DNA of 9,154 nucleotides from Deltaproteobacteria bacterium UBA6967 (GTDB taxonomy: Bacteria; SAR324; NAC60-12), in contig DJYX01000148.1 in assembly GCA_002450295.1 (NCBI GenBank), positions 1-9,154 on the forward strand, in the 5' to 3' direction. The position numbers were made by a program, and so were the translations under genes. The notes under the pieces are model-generated. The model was given only the letters and a program-made list of their open reading frames with translations. It did no database searches and was not told where the DNA came from. Shown here piece by piece: positions 1 through 6,035 of the stretch (its first letter is position 1; each line of letters begins with the position of its first letter).

Positions 1-84
1 AATAATTTAATTAAACTAACTAAAATTATAATTAAAGGATCTATTTTTAAAAAAGATATTAATTATGAATATTTAATAAATTAT
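1..84. other. AT-rich non-coding edge, no identifiable gene
   Basis: This stretch is almost all A and T, clearly unlike the DNA that follows. A plus-strand frame is open through it and runs into the tnpB relic after it, but its conceptual residues are mostly Ile, Asn and Lys and do not resemble TnpB. I read it as intergenic DNA joined to the relic at about position 85. I see no promoter, RNA gene or repeat that I can support. Confidence 0.5.
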
Positions 85-225
85 ACGGTGAAAACCATCG
101 GAATTTACGCCTGTGGAGAAAACGTAAGTCGATTCTTAGCCGAATTGCTCTATTTCGTCGAAGCAGGAACCCATATCCCACATCCCTGTCAAATCGCTGG
201 AAATGATTGTATCTCGAGTATATAG
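85..225 (+). pseudogene. Relic of a tnpB 3' end / IS200-IS605 right end with omega-RNA-like sequence
   Basis: The frame read from 85 to the TAG at 223-225 contains TVKTIGIYACGENVSR followed by a VEAGT motif. The ACGE and EAGT motifs are what I expect at the extreme C-terminus of many IS605/IS1341-type TnpB proteins, a segment that also encodes the omega-RNA scaffold. The zinc finger and RuvC domains that should precede it are missing and are replaced by AT-rich DNA. GAAGCAGGAACCC at 160-172 looks like a scaffold end, so bases from 173 on would be the old guide and flank. The relic overlaps the start of the next TnpB-family gene by about 23 bases. Assignment is from remembered motif patterns, not an alignment. 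Confidence 0.5.
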
Positions 226-1519
226 ATACAGACTAGAGCCTACACCTCAACAGAAGAAATATCTTTTGCGTGTGGGAATGGGTTGTAGATACATTTACAA
301 TCTAGGGCTTCAGCAAAGAAGCTTGGCTAGGAATGATAAACTGCCTAGTTTGTACGAGCTTCACCAGCAACGTTTGTCAGAATTCCAGCAGCAGAAAGAT
401 GAGAGTGAGGAGAAGCAATCATTGGCCAAGCAATTTTCGCTTGGGAGCGATTCCTCGACAAGACCTATCAAGCACATGATCACTGGGCAGAAGCAGAGTA
501 AAGAGTTGACGGCATTGCGTAGGCAAACGGATTGGATGAAAGAAATCCCATTCAGTTGCCTGCAAAATGCGCTAGTTGTTGACCTGCACCAAGCCTTCCA
601 GCACTTTTATCGTCGTGTACGCAATGGTAAGAAAATTTCGGAGGCTTCGAAAAATTCATTTGGTTACCCTGTACCACGCCGCAAATCGCACCTTTCAATT
701 CTTTGGAAGCCGAACGATGTCAGCATCAAATCTTTGTCCAAGGCCTGCGGTGGTAAGGATTATTTCTCCGAAATTCGGATGCCAAAATGCCCAGGTCTGA
801 TGCGTATGCGTCAGGATCGGCCGATTCCTGAGGCAGCCAAAATTGGTCAAAAGCGGGTAATTCAGGAATCCGACGCACATTGGTATATCGGGTTTACAGT
901 GGAAGAGAATATCGATTGGCACTCGGCTGCTGAAGAGATTGGTTTCGTAACTCTTAGTGGTAGCACTGTTAGCTTGCAAGACGGTACTGTTTATCCTCTA
1001 GCTGGCAAACAGGATAGGACTTGGACCCTGGTTCGAGTGGTCGATCAAAAAATTGCTAAGAAGCGACGCCAATTAGCAAGAAAAGATAAGTTCTCAGAAA
1101 ACTGGAGAAAGCAAAGTCAGCAAATTTCGAAGCTTCAGCACAAGCGGGCTGAAGCGCTGAAATCGTTGCGTCATGAGATTACCAATCAACTGGCCTCTCG
1201 GTTTCGATCACTGGTTGTGACAGACTTGAGCGCATTAAGTGGTCCAGTGGATTCTGCGGAACCTTTGCTGGGTGTTGCCGATTTTCTTAAACAACTTGAC
1301 TACAAAATGAATTGGCACGGTGGGGAACTGACCCTCGCCATGGTCCCTGAATTAGCTCAGGGGTGTAGTCAGTGTGGTAGGGTGAAAAGTTTTGTTCAGA
1401 GAAATTTGAATAGCTTTTGCTGCAATGTTTGTGGATTTGAGACTCTGATTCTGGCCAATGTTACTCAAATTCCACTAAGCGCCAAGCATTCAGAGAATGA
1501 ACTGAGTAGGTACACCTGA
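203..1519 (+). CDS. TnpB-family protein with all RuvC catalytic acids lost (candidate TldR-type nuclease-dead RNA-guided DNA-binding protein)
   Basis: TnpB proteins are omega-RNA-guided DNA nucleases of IS200/IS605 elements. This 438-residue protein has the full layout. The N-terminal domain starts MIVSRVYRYRLEPTPQQ with the usual CRYIYNLGL block at 28-36. A charged insertion lies around residues 65-100. A RuvC-like region runs from about 245 to 420, and a four-Cys zinc finger uses C388, C391, C407 and C410. Aligned without gaps to the family consensus, the RuvC-I Asp of the GID block is V249 (anchored by the DGT motif at 260-262). The RuvC-II Glu of the VVED block is T340 in LVVTDL. The RuvC-III Asp of the DVNAA block is L417 beside N419. 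DNA cleavage is therefore not expected, while RNA and DNA binding could persist. No tnpA is nearby. The ribosome-binding site is weak (GGA just before the ATG), but the N-terminus fits the family. An intact 439-codon frame argues for a maintained function, though recent decay is possible. Confidence 0.85.
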   Translation: MIVSRVYRYRLEPTPQQKKYLLRVGMGCRYIYNLGLQQRSLARNDKLPSLYELHQQRLSEFQQQKDESEEKQSLAKQFSLGSDSSTRPIKHMITGQKQSKELTALRRQTDWMKEIPFSCLQNALVVDLHQAFQHFYRRVRNGKKISEASKNSFGYPVPRRKSHLSILWKPNDVSIKSLSKACGGKDYFSEIRMPKCPGLMRMRQDRPIPEAAKIGQKRVIQESDAHWYIGFTVEENIDWHSAAEEIGFVTLSGSTVSLQDGTVYPLAGKQDRTWTLVRVVDQKIAKKRRQLARKDKFSENWRKQSQQISKLQHKRAEALKSLRHEITNQLASRFRSLVVTDLSALSGPVDSAEPLLGVADFLKQLDYKMNWHGGELTLAMVPELAQGCSQCGRVKSFVQRNLNSFCCNVCGFETLILANVTQIPLSAKHSENELSRYT

Positions 1520-1620
1520 ACCCAATGAAGAGGTCGATAGAGGCGGAGCTATTGGGAAGTTTGTGGTTTGACAACGACGTGTGGAAGAATTGTGAAACCC
1601 TGGGTATTGGGAAGTTTGTT
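1520..1620 (+). ncRNA. Candidate guide RNA (omega-RNA-like scaffold plus guide) of the dead TnpB
   Basis: TnpB and TldR guide RNAs are read from the 3' end of the protein gene and the DNA behind it. Here TGTGG (1562-1566) then AACG (1573-1576), ending in GAAGAATTGTGAAACCC (1584-1600), parallels the upstream relic: TGTGG at 112-116, AACG at 121-124 and GAAGCAGGAACCC at 160-172. By that parallel the scaffold would end at about 1600 and the guide would begin TGGGTATTGGGAAG at 1601. CCCAAT at 1521-1526 can pair with ATTGGG at 1551-1556 or at 1606-1611. Boundaries are inferred and transcription is not shown. Confidence 0.3.
1550..1619 (+). repeat. 15-bp direct repeat TATTGGGAAGTTTGT (1550-1564 and 1605-1619)
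   Basis: Two perfect copies of TATTGGGAAGTTTGT lie 55 bp apart behind the dead tnpB. The first is extended to the left by GAGC, and GAGCTATTGGGAAGT recurs on the minus strand at 2245-2259 inside the pentapeptide gene. The second copy would fall inside the inferred guide segment. Confidence 0.8.
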
Positions 1621-1701
1621 ACTTTGCAGAACAGAGTTTTTGTAAAAAGTTCTTTTGCAATTAAAGAGATGTTTGAGTTGAAGGATTGAAAATCCAAGAA
1701 T

Positions 1702-2457
1702 TCATTTTTCACAATCTCGGTTGTTAATTTGTCCATCAGGCATCACCGTTTTGCATAGTCTAATATCCTTGACTTGGCTTTCAAAATCGATATTGGTTCC
1801 ACGTAGATAAGCCCCACTTAAATCTACCCCTTCTAGAGTAGTTTTTTGCAAGTTTGCGCCACTCAAGTTTGCGCCACTCAGGTTTGCCCTTCGAAAATTC
1901 ACCCCGCTCAAATCAGCCTCCCGCAAAGTAGCTAAGTGCAGGTTCGCCAAACTTAGATCTGCGTCTTTCAGCTTTGCTTGCACTAAATTGATTCCGTACA
2001 TGTTTGCGCCGCTGCAATTTGCGTTGCTTAGATCCGCTTTTTGTAGATTCACTTCATGCAGATTAGCCAACCTCAAATCAACCCCACTTAAATTTGCCTC
2101 CCCCATGTAGGTCCCCACTAAATTTGCGCCTAGAAGTCGAGCCCCTCGAAAATCAGACCGACTCACATCAACTCGCTGCAGGTCAGTTTTAAGTAAATCG
2201 GCTCCGTCCATAAGAGTGCCTAAAAGACTTGCCCGTCGTTGTTCACTTCCCAATAGCTCTGCAAGTCCAAGAATTGGATTGAGTAAGCTTCCCATGCTGA
2301 AATCGGCATCACGAAAATCACAGCCAATGCATTTTCTTGTTCTGGCTAGTCGATCAAGATCGGACTGTTCATAAGCCAGCAGAATCTCTCCCAGAAAGTA
2401 GATAATAAATGGTATGATCCAAATCAGTTTGAATTGTAAAAAAGTTTTCATGATCAT
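1702..2457 (-). CDS. Exported pentapeptide-repeat protein
   Basis: The 251-residue product opens with a basic start and a hydrophobic stretch (residues 7-28, ending LLAYEQ) that reads as a Sec signal peptide, so it should act outside the cytoplasm. A Cys pair sits in RKCIGCDF (41-48). About 27 uninterrupted pentapeptides of the A(D/N)LxG type run from residue 86 to 220 and should fold as a right-handed quadrilateral beta-helix. The tail, LCKTVMPDGQINNRDC (234-249), is typical of secreted members of this family. Residues 54-82 break the repeat period, and part of this segment (E67-R75) matches DNA downstream of the dead tnpB. The start could be M1 or M3; no good ribosome-binding site decides it. 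Pentapeptide proteins have diverse roles (structural, gyrase protection, effector), and none can be assigned here. It is transcribed away from the ABC operon and towards the tnpB-like gene. Confidence 0.8.
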   Translation of the reverse strand: MIMKTFLQFKLIWIIPFIIYFLGEILLAYEQSDLDRLARTRKCIGCDFRDADFSMGSLLNPILGLAELLGSEQRRASLLGTLMDGADLLKTDLQRVDVSRSDFRGARLLGANLVGTYMGEANLSGVDLRLANLHEVNLQKADLSNANCSGANMYGINLVQAKLKDADLSLANLHLATLREADLSGVNFRRANLSGANLSGANLQKTTLEGVDLSGAYLRGTNIDFESQVKDIRLCKTVMPDGQINNRDCEK

Positions 2458-2567
2458 TTGTCTTTTTTGACTGATGCTCTCCTGTCACCAAATACCTTGT
2501 TGTCTAAAACCAAATTATTCTGGCTCTGCATCAACACTGACTACCACTGGGTCCATCTATTAAAACC

Positions 2568-2590
2568 CACAGTTGAGTGAGACGACTGTG
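2568..2590. repeat. Inverted repeat CACAGT-11-ACTGTG
   Basis: CACAGT (2568-2573) and ACTGTG (2585-2590) form a perfect 6-bp stem around an 11-base loop. The overlapping ACCCA (2565-2569) could instead pair with TGGGT at 2548-2552 or at 2597-2601. It may be an operator or part of a folded leader; nothing else supports either reading. Confidence 0.4.
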
Positions 2591-2636
2591 ATGAAATGGG
2601 TGTGTCCTGTTGAATGGTCCTGTAGCTTCAAAATAT

Positions 2637-2665
2637 TTGTTTGATTTAGTGTATGATGATAAAGT
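2637..2665 (+). promoter_or_regulatory. Weak sigma-70-like promoter candidate for the ABC operon
   Basis: TTGTTT (2637-2642) and TAAAGT (2660-2665) are separated by 17 bp, about 107 bp before the start codon of the binding-protein gene. Each hexamer matches consensus only partly (3/6 and 4/6). A better -10 match, TATGAT at 2652-2657, lacks a -35 partner at the right distance. The transcript from here would carry both hairpins at 2684-2738. Confidence 0.25.
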
Positions 2666-2683
2666 CATATGAATGAATTTACT

Positions 2684-2738
2684 TACCAAAATAAACTTTA
2701 ATTTTTTGGTAGCCCAAACTCTCTGGTTCCGGGGAGAG
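2684..2738 (+). promoter_or_regulatory. Two consecutive hairpins in the leader of the ABC operon
   Basis: The first hairpin is TACCAAAA (2684-2691) paired with TTTTGGTA (2704-2711), an 8-bp stem with a 12-base loop. The second is CTCTCT (2719-2724) paired with GGAGAG (2733-2738), including one G-T wobble. They end 25 bases before the GGGG of the ribosome-binding site. The arrangement is compatible with an RNA leader control element or mRNA stabilisation. It matches no riboswitch consensus I know, and the plus strand has no U-tract after either stem, so they are not ordinary terminators. Confidence 0.35.
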
Positions 2739-2771
2739 CTGAAATCTTTGAAATGATCAGAAAGGGGAAAA

Positions 2772-3728
2772 ATGAGCAAGAAATTACTTTGCATTATAAT
2801 TTTGATTACTCTTAGTTCTGTTGCATTAGCGGAGCAGAAACTGAGAATGGCGACACTGAGCTACGGCACGGTGAACTGGGAACTGGATACCATCCAGCAT
2901 TACGGATTGGATAAAAGTTCAGGAATTGAAATGGAGTTGGTGAAGATGGCCAATTTGCCAGCTACCAGATTGGCACTGCTCAACGGCGGTGCTGATGTAG
3001 CTGTTGCTGATTGGATGTGGGTTTCCAGTCAACGAGCTAAGGGAAGAAATTACAGTTTTATTCCCTACTCCTCCTCAGTTGGTGGATTGATGGTGAACCC
3101 AAAATCTAACATCAAGAGCCTGAAAGATTTGGAAGGTAAGAAAGTTGGTGTGGCGGGTGGTGCACTGAGCAAAGGCTGGCTGCTTCTGCAAGCGGCTGCT
3201 CCCCAATACCAGTTGGATCTTGGCAGGGTAGAAACAAGCTATGGTGCCCCGCCACTCTTAAATAAGGAATTGATGAATGGCAGGTTAGACGCAGTCATTA
3301 CATATTGGCACTTTTCTGCTGCTCTGGAAGCAGAAGGTATGAATCGCTTGGTAGAATTATCAGATCTTCAGAAAGATTTGGGAATGATGACCAATCTTCC
3401 AATGATTGGCTATGTCTTTATGGAAGAATGGGGTCGCCAGAACCCGAAAGTGGTAGAGGGATTGGCGAAAGCCTCAGCAGCAGCCAAGCAAAAGCTTCAA
3501 GAAGATGATGCCTCTTGGGAACGCCTTCGCAAGAAAATGAAGCCAAACTCTGAAGAGCACTTTCAACAACTGAAGAGAGGTTTTTTAAATGGAATTCCAG
3601 AACCAGTTACAATTGCTCACCAAGAAGACGCAGCAATATTATTCGTGAAGTTAGGCAAATATGGTGGCAAAGAACTCACTGGTGAAAGTGGCACACTGAT
3701 GCAGGGCACCTTTTGGCAATTTGATTGA
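2772..3728 (+). CDS. Periplasmic substrate-binding protein of a NitT/TauT (SsuA/NMT1-like) ABC transporter
   Basis: This 318-residue protein should bind a small solute in the periplasm and deliver it to the permease encoded next. It has a clear Sec signal peptide, with SVALA before EQKLRMATL suggesting cleavage after residue 20, and no lipobox. The mature part has the pattern of a type II periplasmic-binding fold of the SsuA/TauA/NMT1 group: an ADVAVADWMW segment near residue 75, SLKDLEGKKVGVAGG near 117-130, and a second-lobe GRLDAVITYWHF near 172-183. The ATG is preceded by AAGGGGA at good spacing, the best ribosome-binding site in the window, so the start is secure. It is the first gene of the plus-strand operon. 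The ligand cannot be read from sequence. Although the family includes sulfonate, nitrate and thiamine-precursor binders, the nearby PQQ genes point to a quinoprotein-related ligand. Confidence 0.85.
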   Translation: MSKKLLCIIILITLSSVALAEQKLRMATLSYGTVNWELDTIQHYGLDKSSGIEMELVKMANLPATRLALLNGGADVAVADWMWVSSQRAKGRNYSFIPYSSSVGGLMVNPKSNIKSLKDLEGKKVGVAGGALSKGWLLLQAAAPQYQLDLGRVETSYGAPPLLNKELMNGRLDAVITYWHFSAALEAEGMNRLVELSDLQKDLGMMTNLPMIGYVFMEEWGRQNPKVVEGLAKASAAAKQKLQEDDASWERLRKKMKPNSEEHFQQLKRGFLNGIPEPVTIAHQEDAAILFVKLGKYGGKELTGESGTLMQGTFWQFD

Positions 3729-3739
3729 GTGATCAATTG
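3717..3739 (+). other. Hairpin spanning the stop codon of the binding-protein gene
   Basis: CAATTTGAT (3717-3725) can pair with ATCAATTG (3732-3739), leaving one T bulged, with the TGA stop codon in the loop. There is no U-tract after it. Such intercistronic stems can protect the upstream mRNA and raise binding-protein levels over the permease, but the stem is AT-rich and short, so this is a guess. Confidence 0.3.
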
Positions 3740-3756
3740 GTGATGCCCATTCACAC

Positions 3757-4518
3757 GTGAAAAATTCAAGCTTCTGGAGCAACATTCTCAGCCTCTTGAG
3801 TTTGTTGTTCCTCTGGGAAGTCCTCGCGCAGTGGCAGCAAAGCCAGGTGTTGCCACCTCCCTCCAATATTCTATCTTCCCTCATACACGAAGCCTCAGAT
3901 GGTGATCTTTGGAAACACCTTTGGGCGACACTACGCAGAGTTGTTATTTGCTTTTTTGTAGCGATGACCCTCGGAAGTCTGCTCGGTTCTTGGATGGGAA
4001 TCAGCCGCCGTGTCAATGCGTGGTTGGACATGTGGTTGATCGTCCTTCTAAACATCCCTGCATTGGTTACGATTGTTCTCTGTTACCTTTGGTTAGGGTT
4101 GATTGAAGCAGCAGCACTGACCGCAGTAATTATCAACAAAGTCCCCAATGTTGCGGTTATCTTTCGCGAGGGAGTCCGAAGTTTTAATTCAAGATACCAT
4201 GATTTATCTAAAGCTTATCGACTATCGGTTTGGCACCAGTTCTGGTATGTCTGGGTCCCACAGTTGGTTCCCTATACCATGGCAGCAGCCCGATCGGGAC
4301 TTTCACTGATATGGAAAATTGTTTTGGTGGTTGAACTTTTGGGACGTAGTGAAGGAATTGGGTTCCAAATCCATTTTTATTTTCAATTATTCGACGTTGC
4401 TTCTCTGATGGCATACAGCCTGAGCTTTATCCTTGTTGTTCAGGCATTGGAGTGGGGCGTTCTTCAACCCTTGGAAAGACGTGCTCGCCGCTGGCAGAGT
4501 TCTGCGACTACAGCTTGA
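3757..4518 (+). CDS. ABC transporter permease, SsuC/TauC-like (binding-protein-dependent type)
   Basis: The 253-residue inner-membrane protein is predicted to form the channel for the binding protein encoded just before it. Hydrophobic segments lie at about residues 8-24, 61-83, 90-125, 185-198 and 215-235. The EAA-type cytoplasmic loop that docks the ATPase is DLSKAYRLSVWHQFWYVWVP (about 149-168), preceded by REGVRSFNSRY. Length fits SsuC/TauC permeases. The start is GTG: the only in-frame upstream codons before the stop at 3730 are non-start codons. No strong ribosome-binding site is seen, so translation may depend on the binding-protein cistron 28 bases upstream. Its 3' end overlaps the next ATPase gene. 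Confidence 0.85.
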   Translation: MKNSSFWSNILSLLSLLFLWEVLAQWQQSQVLPPPSNILSSLIHEASDGDLWKHLWATLRRVVICFFVAMTLGSLLGSWMGISRRVNAWLDMWLIVLLNIPALVTIVLCYLWLGLIEAAALTAVIINKVPNVAVIFREGVRSFNSRYHDLSKAYRLSVWHQFWYVWVPQLVPYTMAAARSGLSLIWKIVLVVELLGRSEGIGFQIHFYFQLFDVASLMAYSLSFILVVQALEWGVLQPLERRARRWQSSATTA

Positions 4519-5221
4519 CAAGAAGTCATTCCGGTCCGCAGAAACGCAAAAAGTACAAACTGTACTTCAAAATATTGTGTTAGAGGTGCAGGATCAGGAG
4601 TTTGTCTGTCTTTTTGGGCCATCAGGGTGTGGCAAGACAACACTTCTCAATCTGATTGCAGGGATTGACTCTGAATTTGAAGGAAAACTCACTTTTGGAT
4701 CCCCAACAATTGAGGATGGTCAAGCAAGGCTGGGTTACGTCTTTCAAGATCCACTGCTTTTACCTTGGATGACAGTCGAGAGCAACATTCGGCTGGTACT
4801 GCCGAAGTCTCAGCAATCAAGTGACCTACCATGGCGATACCTTGATCAAATGGGGGTGGGAAATGTTCGAAAATCATTTCCCGGAGAACTGTCATTAGGT
4901 ATGGCGAGAAGGGTTTCATTGGCCAGGGCCTTTGCCGTTCAACCCCAACTCCTTCTCATGGATGAGCCTTTTGTGTCTTTGGACCAACAGAATGCGGAGG
5001 TGTTGCGAGAGTTGATGATGGAGGTCTGGCTTGAGAATCGCTGTGCAGTGCTATTGGTAACACATGACTTGGACGAAGCAATCCGATTCGCAGACCGGAT
5101 CATTTTTTTTGGTAATGATCCCACAAGTATAGTCCGAGAGTCTCTCATTCAAACTCAACAAATTGAAAGAAATTCTTTGATTCGATCTGAGATCCGGCAG
5201 CAGCTAGTAGAGCAGAATTAA
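4481..5221 (+). CDS. ABC transporter ATPase, SsuB/TauB-like
   Basis: This nucleotide-binding subunit should power the importer formed with the two genes before it. Counting from the proposed GTG start (246 residues) it has Walker A GPSGCGKTT (46-54), the Q-loop VFQDP with Q89, Walker B LLLMDEP (157-163) and the switch His H195 in VTHDLDEA. The signature reads LSLGM (137-141) instead of LSGGM/LSGGQ. A longer frame opens with TTG at 4433 but would add 16 unlikely residues inside the permease gene. GTG at 4481 has a GGA five bases upstream, and the family-like sequence starts at VLRLQLDKKSF. A CTG at 4502 is also possible. The gene overlaps the permease by 38 bp, implying translational coupling. 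Confidence 0.85.
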   Translation: MLAAGRVLRLQLDKKSFRSAETQKVQTVLQNIVLEVQDQEFVCLFGPSGCGKTTLLNLIAGIDSEFEGKLTFGSPTIEDGQARLGYVFQDPLLLPWMTVESNIRLVLPKSQQSSDLPWRYLDQMGVGNVRKSFPGELSLGMARRVSLARAFAVQPQLLLMDEPFVSLDQQNAEVLRELMMEVWLENRCAVLLVTHDLDEAIRFADRIIFFGNDPTSIVRESLIQTQQIERNSLIRSEIRQQLVEQN

Positions 5222-5267
5222 AATCATTCTAGTCTGTAATTTTTTTATCAAAAAATCATAAAAACAT

Positions 5268-6035
5268 ATGAGAGCTTCAGTCAGTTCAGAATTTGCGCTC
5301 GAAGTGGAAAAAGTGACTTTCCAATATGGTAAATATGTTGCTCTAAATAATGTTTCATTCAATCTCAGAAAAGGTAAATTTGCAGTATTACTAGGACTGA
5401 ATGGTGCGGGTAAAACGACCCTGTTTTCATTGACTACAAGACTGTTCAAGACCCAGGGTGGTAGTGTCAGAATTTTCGGTAATGATGTACATAACAATTC
5501 AACTGCTGCTCTGCAAAATCTAGGAGTAGTATTCCAACAGCGAACTCTCGATATGGATCTTACTGTGCAGCAAAATCTGATGTATTTTGCTGCTCTTCAT
5601 GGCATGTCCAGAACTCTCTCCAAGGAAAGAATGCAAATTGAGCTTGAGAGAATTGGACTTGCGGAGAAAATTCATGAGAAGGTCCGTACACTCAGTGGTG
5701 GGCAGCTAAGACGGGTTGAAATTGCAAGATCACTGATGCATCAGCCAGCCTTGCTAGTGTTAGATGAAGCAACGGTTGGCTTGGATATGGGCAGTAGAGA
5801 AGAGATTTTAAAGTATATGCGGCAGCTATGTGATGAGCAGCAGATTTCATTACTTTGGGCGACACATCTTATTGACGAAGTTTCTGATACGGATCAAGTG
5901 CTCGTTTTGCATCGAGGGCAATTGATTGCAGATAGTATGGCTGCTGAGTTGGTTTCCCAGTCTGAAACTAGTGACATAAGACGAGCGTTTCAATATTTGA
6001 TTGATCGTGCAGACAGTAAATCTGACGGCATATGA
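5268..6035 (+). CDS. ABC-2-type transporter ATPase, PQQ-dependent alcohol dehydrogenase-associated (PedB/LutE-like)
   Basis: This 255-residue ATP-binding subunit resembles the group known from PQQ-dependent alcohol oxidation clusters (TIGR03864-type; PedB of Pseudomonas putida, LutE of Methylorubrum). Walker A is GLNGAGKTT (43-51), the Q-loop begins at Q90 in VFQQRTLDMDLTV, the signature is LSGGQ (142-146), Walker B is LLVLDEATVGLD (162-173) and the switch His is H200 in ATHLIDEV. The VFQQxTLDxDLTV stretch and the ATHLIDEV end are, as I recall, characteristic of this group. The start ATG follows a 46-bp AT-rich spacer with no strong ribosome-binding site. The stop overlaps the next gene by 4 bp (ATGA). 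Homology is to exporter-like ABC-2 systems, yet the Ped transporter has been linked experimentally to lanthanide-dependent growth. Function here is inferred from family and from the pqq genes nearby. Confidence 0.8.
   Translation: MRASVSSEFALEVEKVTFQYGKYVALNNVSFNLRKGKFAVLLGLNGAGKTTLFSLTTRLFKTQGGSVRIFGNDVHNNSTAALQNLGVVFQQRTLDMDLTVQQNLMYFAALHGMSRTLSKERMQIELERIGLAEKIHEKVRTLSGGQLRRVEIARSLMHQPALLVLDEATVGLDMGSREEILKYMRQLCDEQQISLLWATHLIDEVSDTDQVLVLHRGQLIADSMAAELVSQSETSDIRRAFQYLIDRADSKSDGI

Larger units (their letters stand above)
2458..2771. other. Intergenic region with hairpins, divergent between the pentapeptide gene and the ABC operon
   Basis: This 314-bp gap should hold the promoters of both divergent genes. 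I found no riboswitch family I recognise and no plausible small gene; the frames crossing it have no protein-like composition. It contains the inverted repeats and the promoter-like sequence listed separately. The strong ribosome-binding site of the binding-protein gene lies at its right end. Confidence 0.6.

Noticed and set aside
1683..1695. GGATT-GAA-AATCC hairpin as a terminator between the convergent TnpB-like and pentapeptide genes
   Set aside because: The stem is only 5 bp with few GC pairs and the T-run on the plus strand starts 8 bases later, so it is too weak to call.
1..1700. Complete, active IS605-type transposon
   Set aside because: No tnpA (HUH Y1 transposase) frame is present, and the TnpB-like protein lacks its catalytic acids, so the block is at best a relic or a domesticated locus.
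1461..1736. Minus-strand 91-codon frame crossing the end of the TnpB-like gene
   Set aside because: It is antisense to the TnpB-like 3' end and the candidate guide RNA, overlaps the pentapeptide gene end in another frame, and shows no recognisable domain.
2600..2771. TPP riboswitch before the NMT1/SsuA-like gene
   Set aside because: I looked for the THI-box core motifs (CTGAGA and the conserved GGGGTGC-type segment) and did not see them; the hairpins present have a different layout.
2531..2794. Minus-strand 87-codon frame across the intergenic region
   Set aside because: It overlaps the strong ribosome-binding site and start of the binding-protein gene, and its translation has no domain, signal peptide or membrane segment.
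5239..5256. T-run/A-run palindrome between the two transport cassettes as a terminator
   Set aside because: The stem is made only of A-T pairs with no GC, and genes on both sides are co-oriented and close; it may simply be AT-rich spacer.
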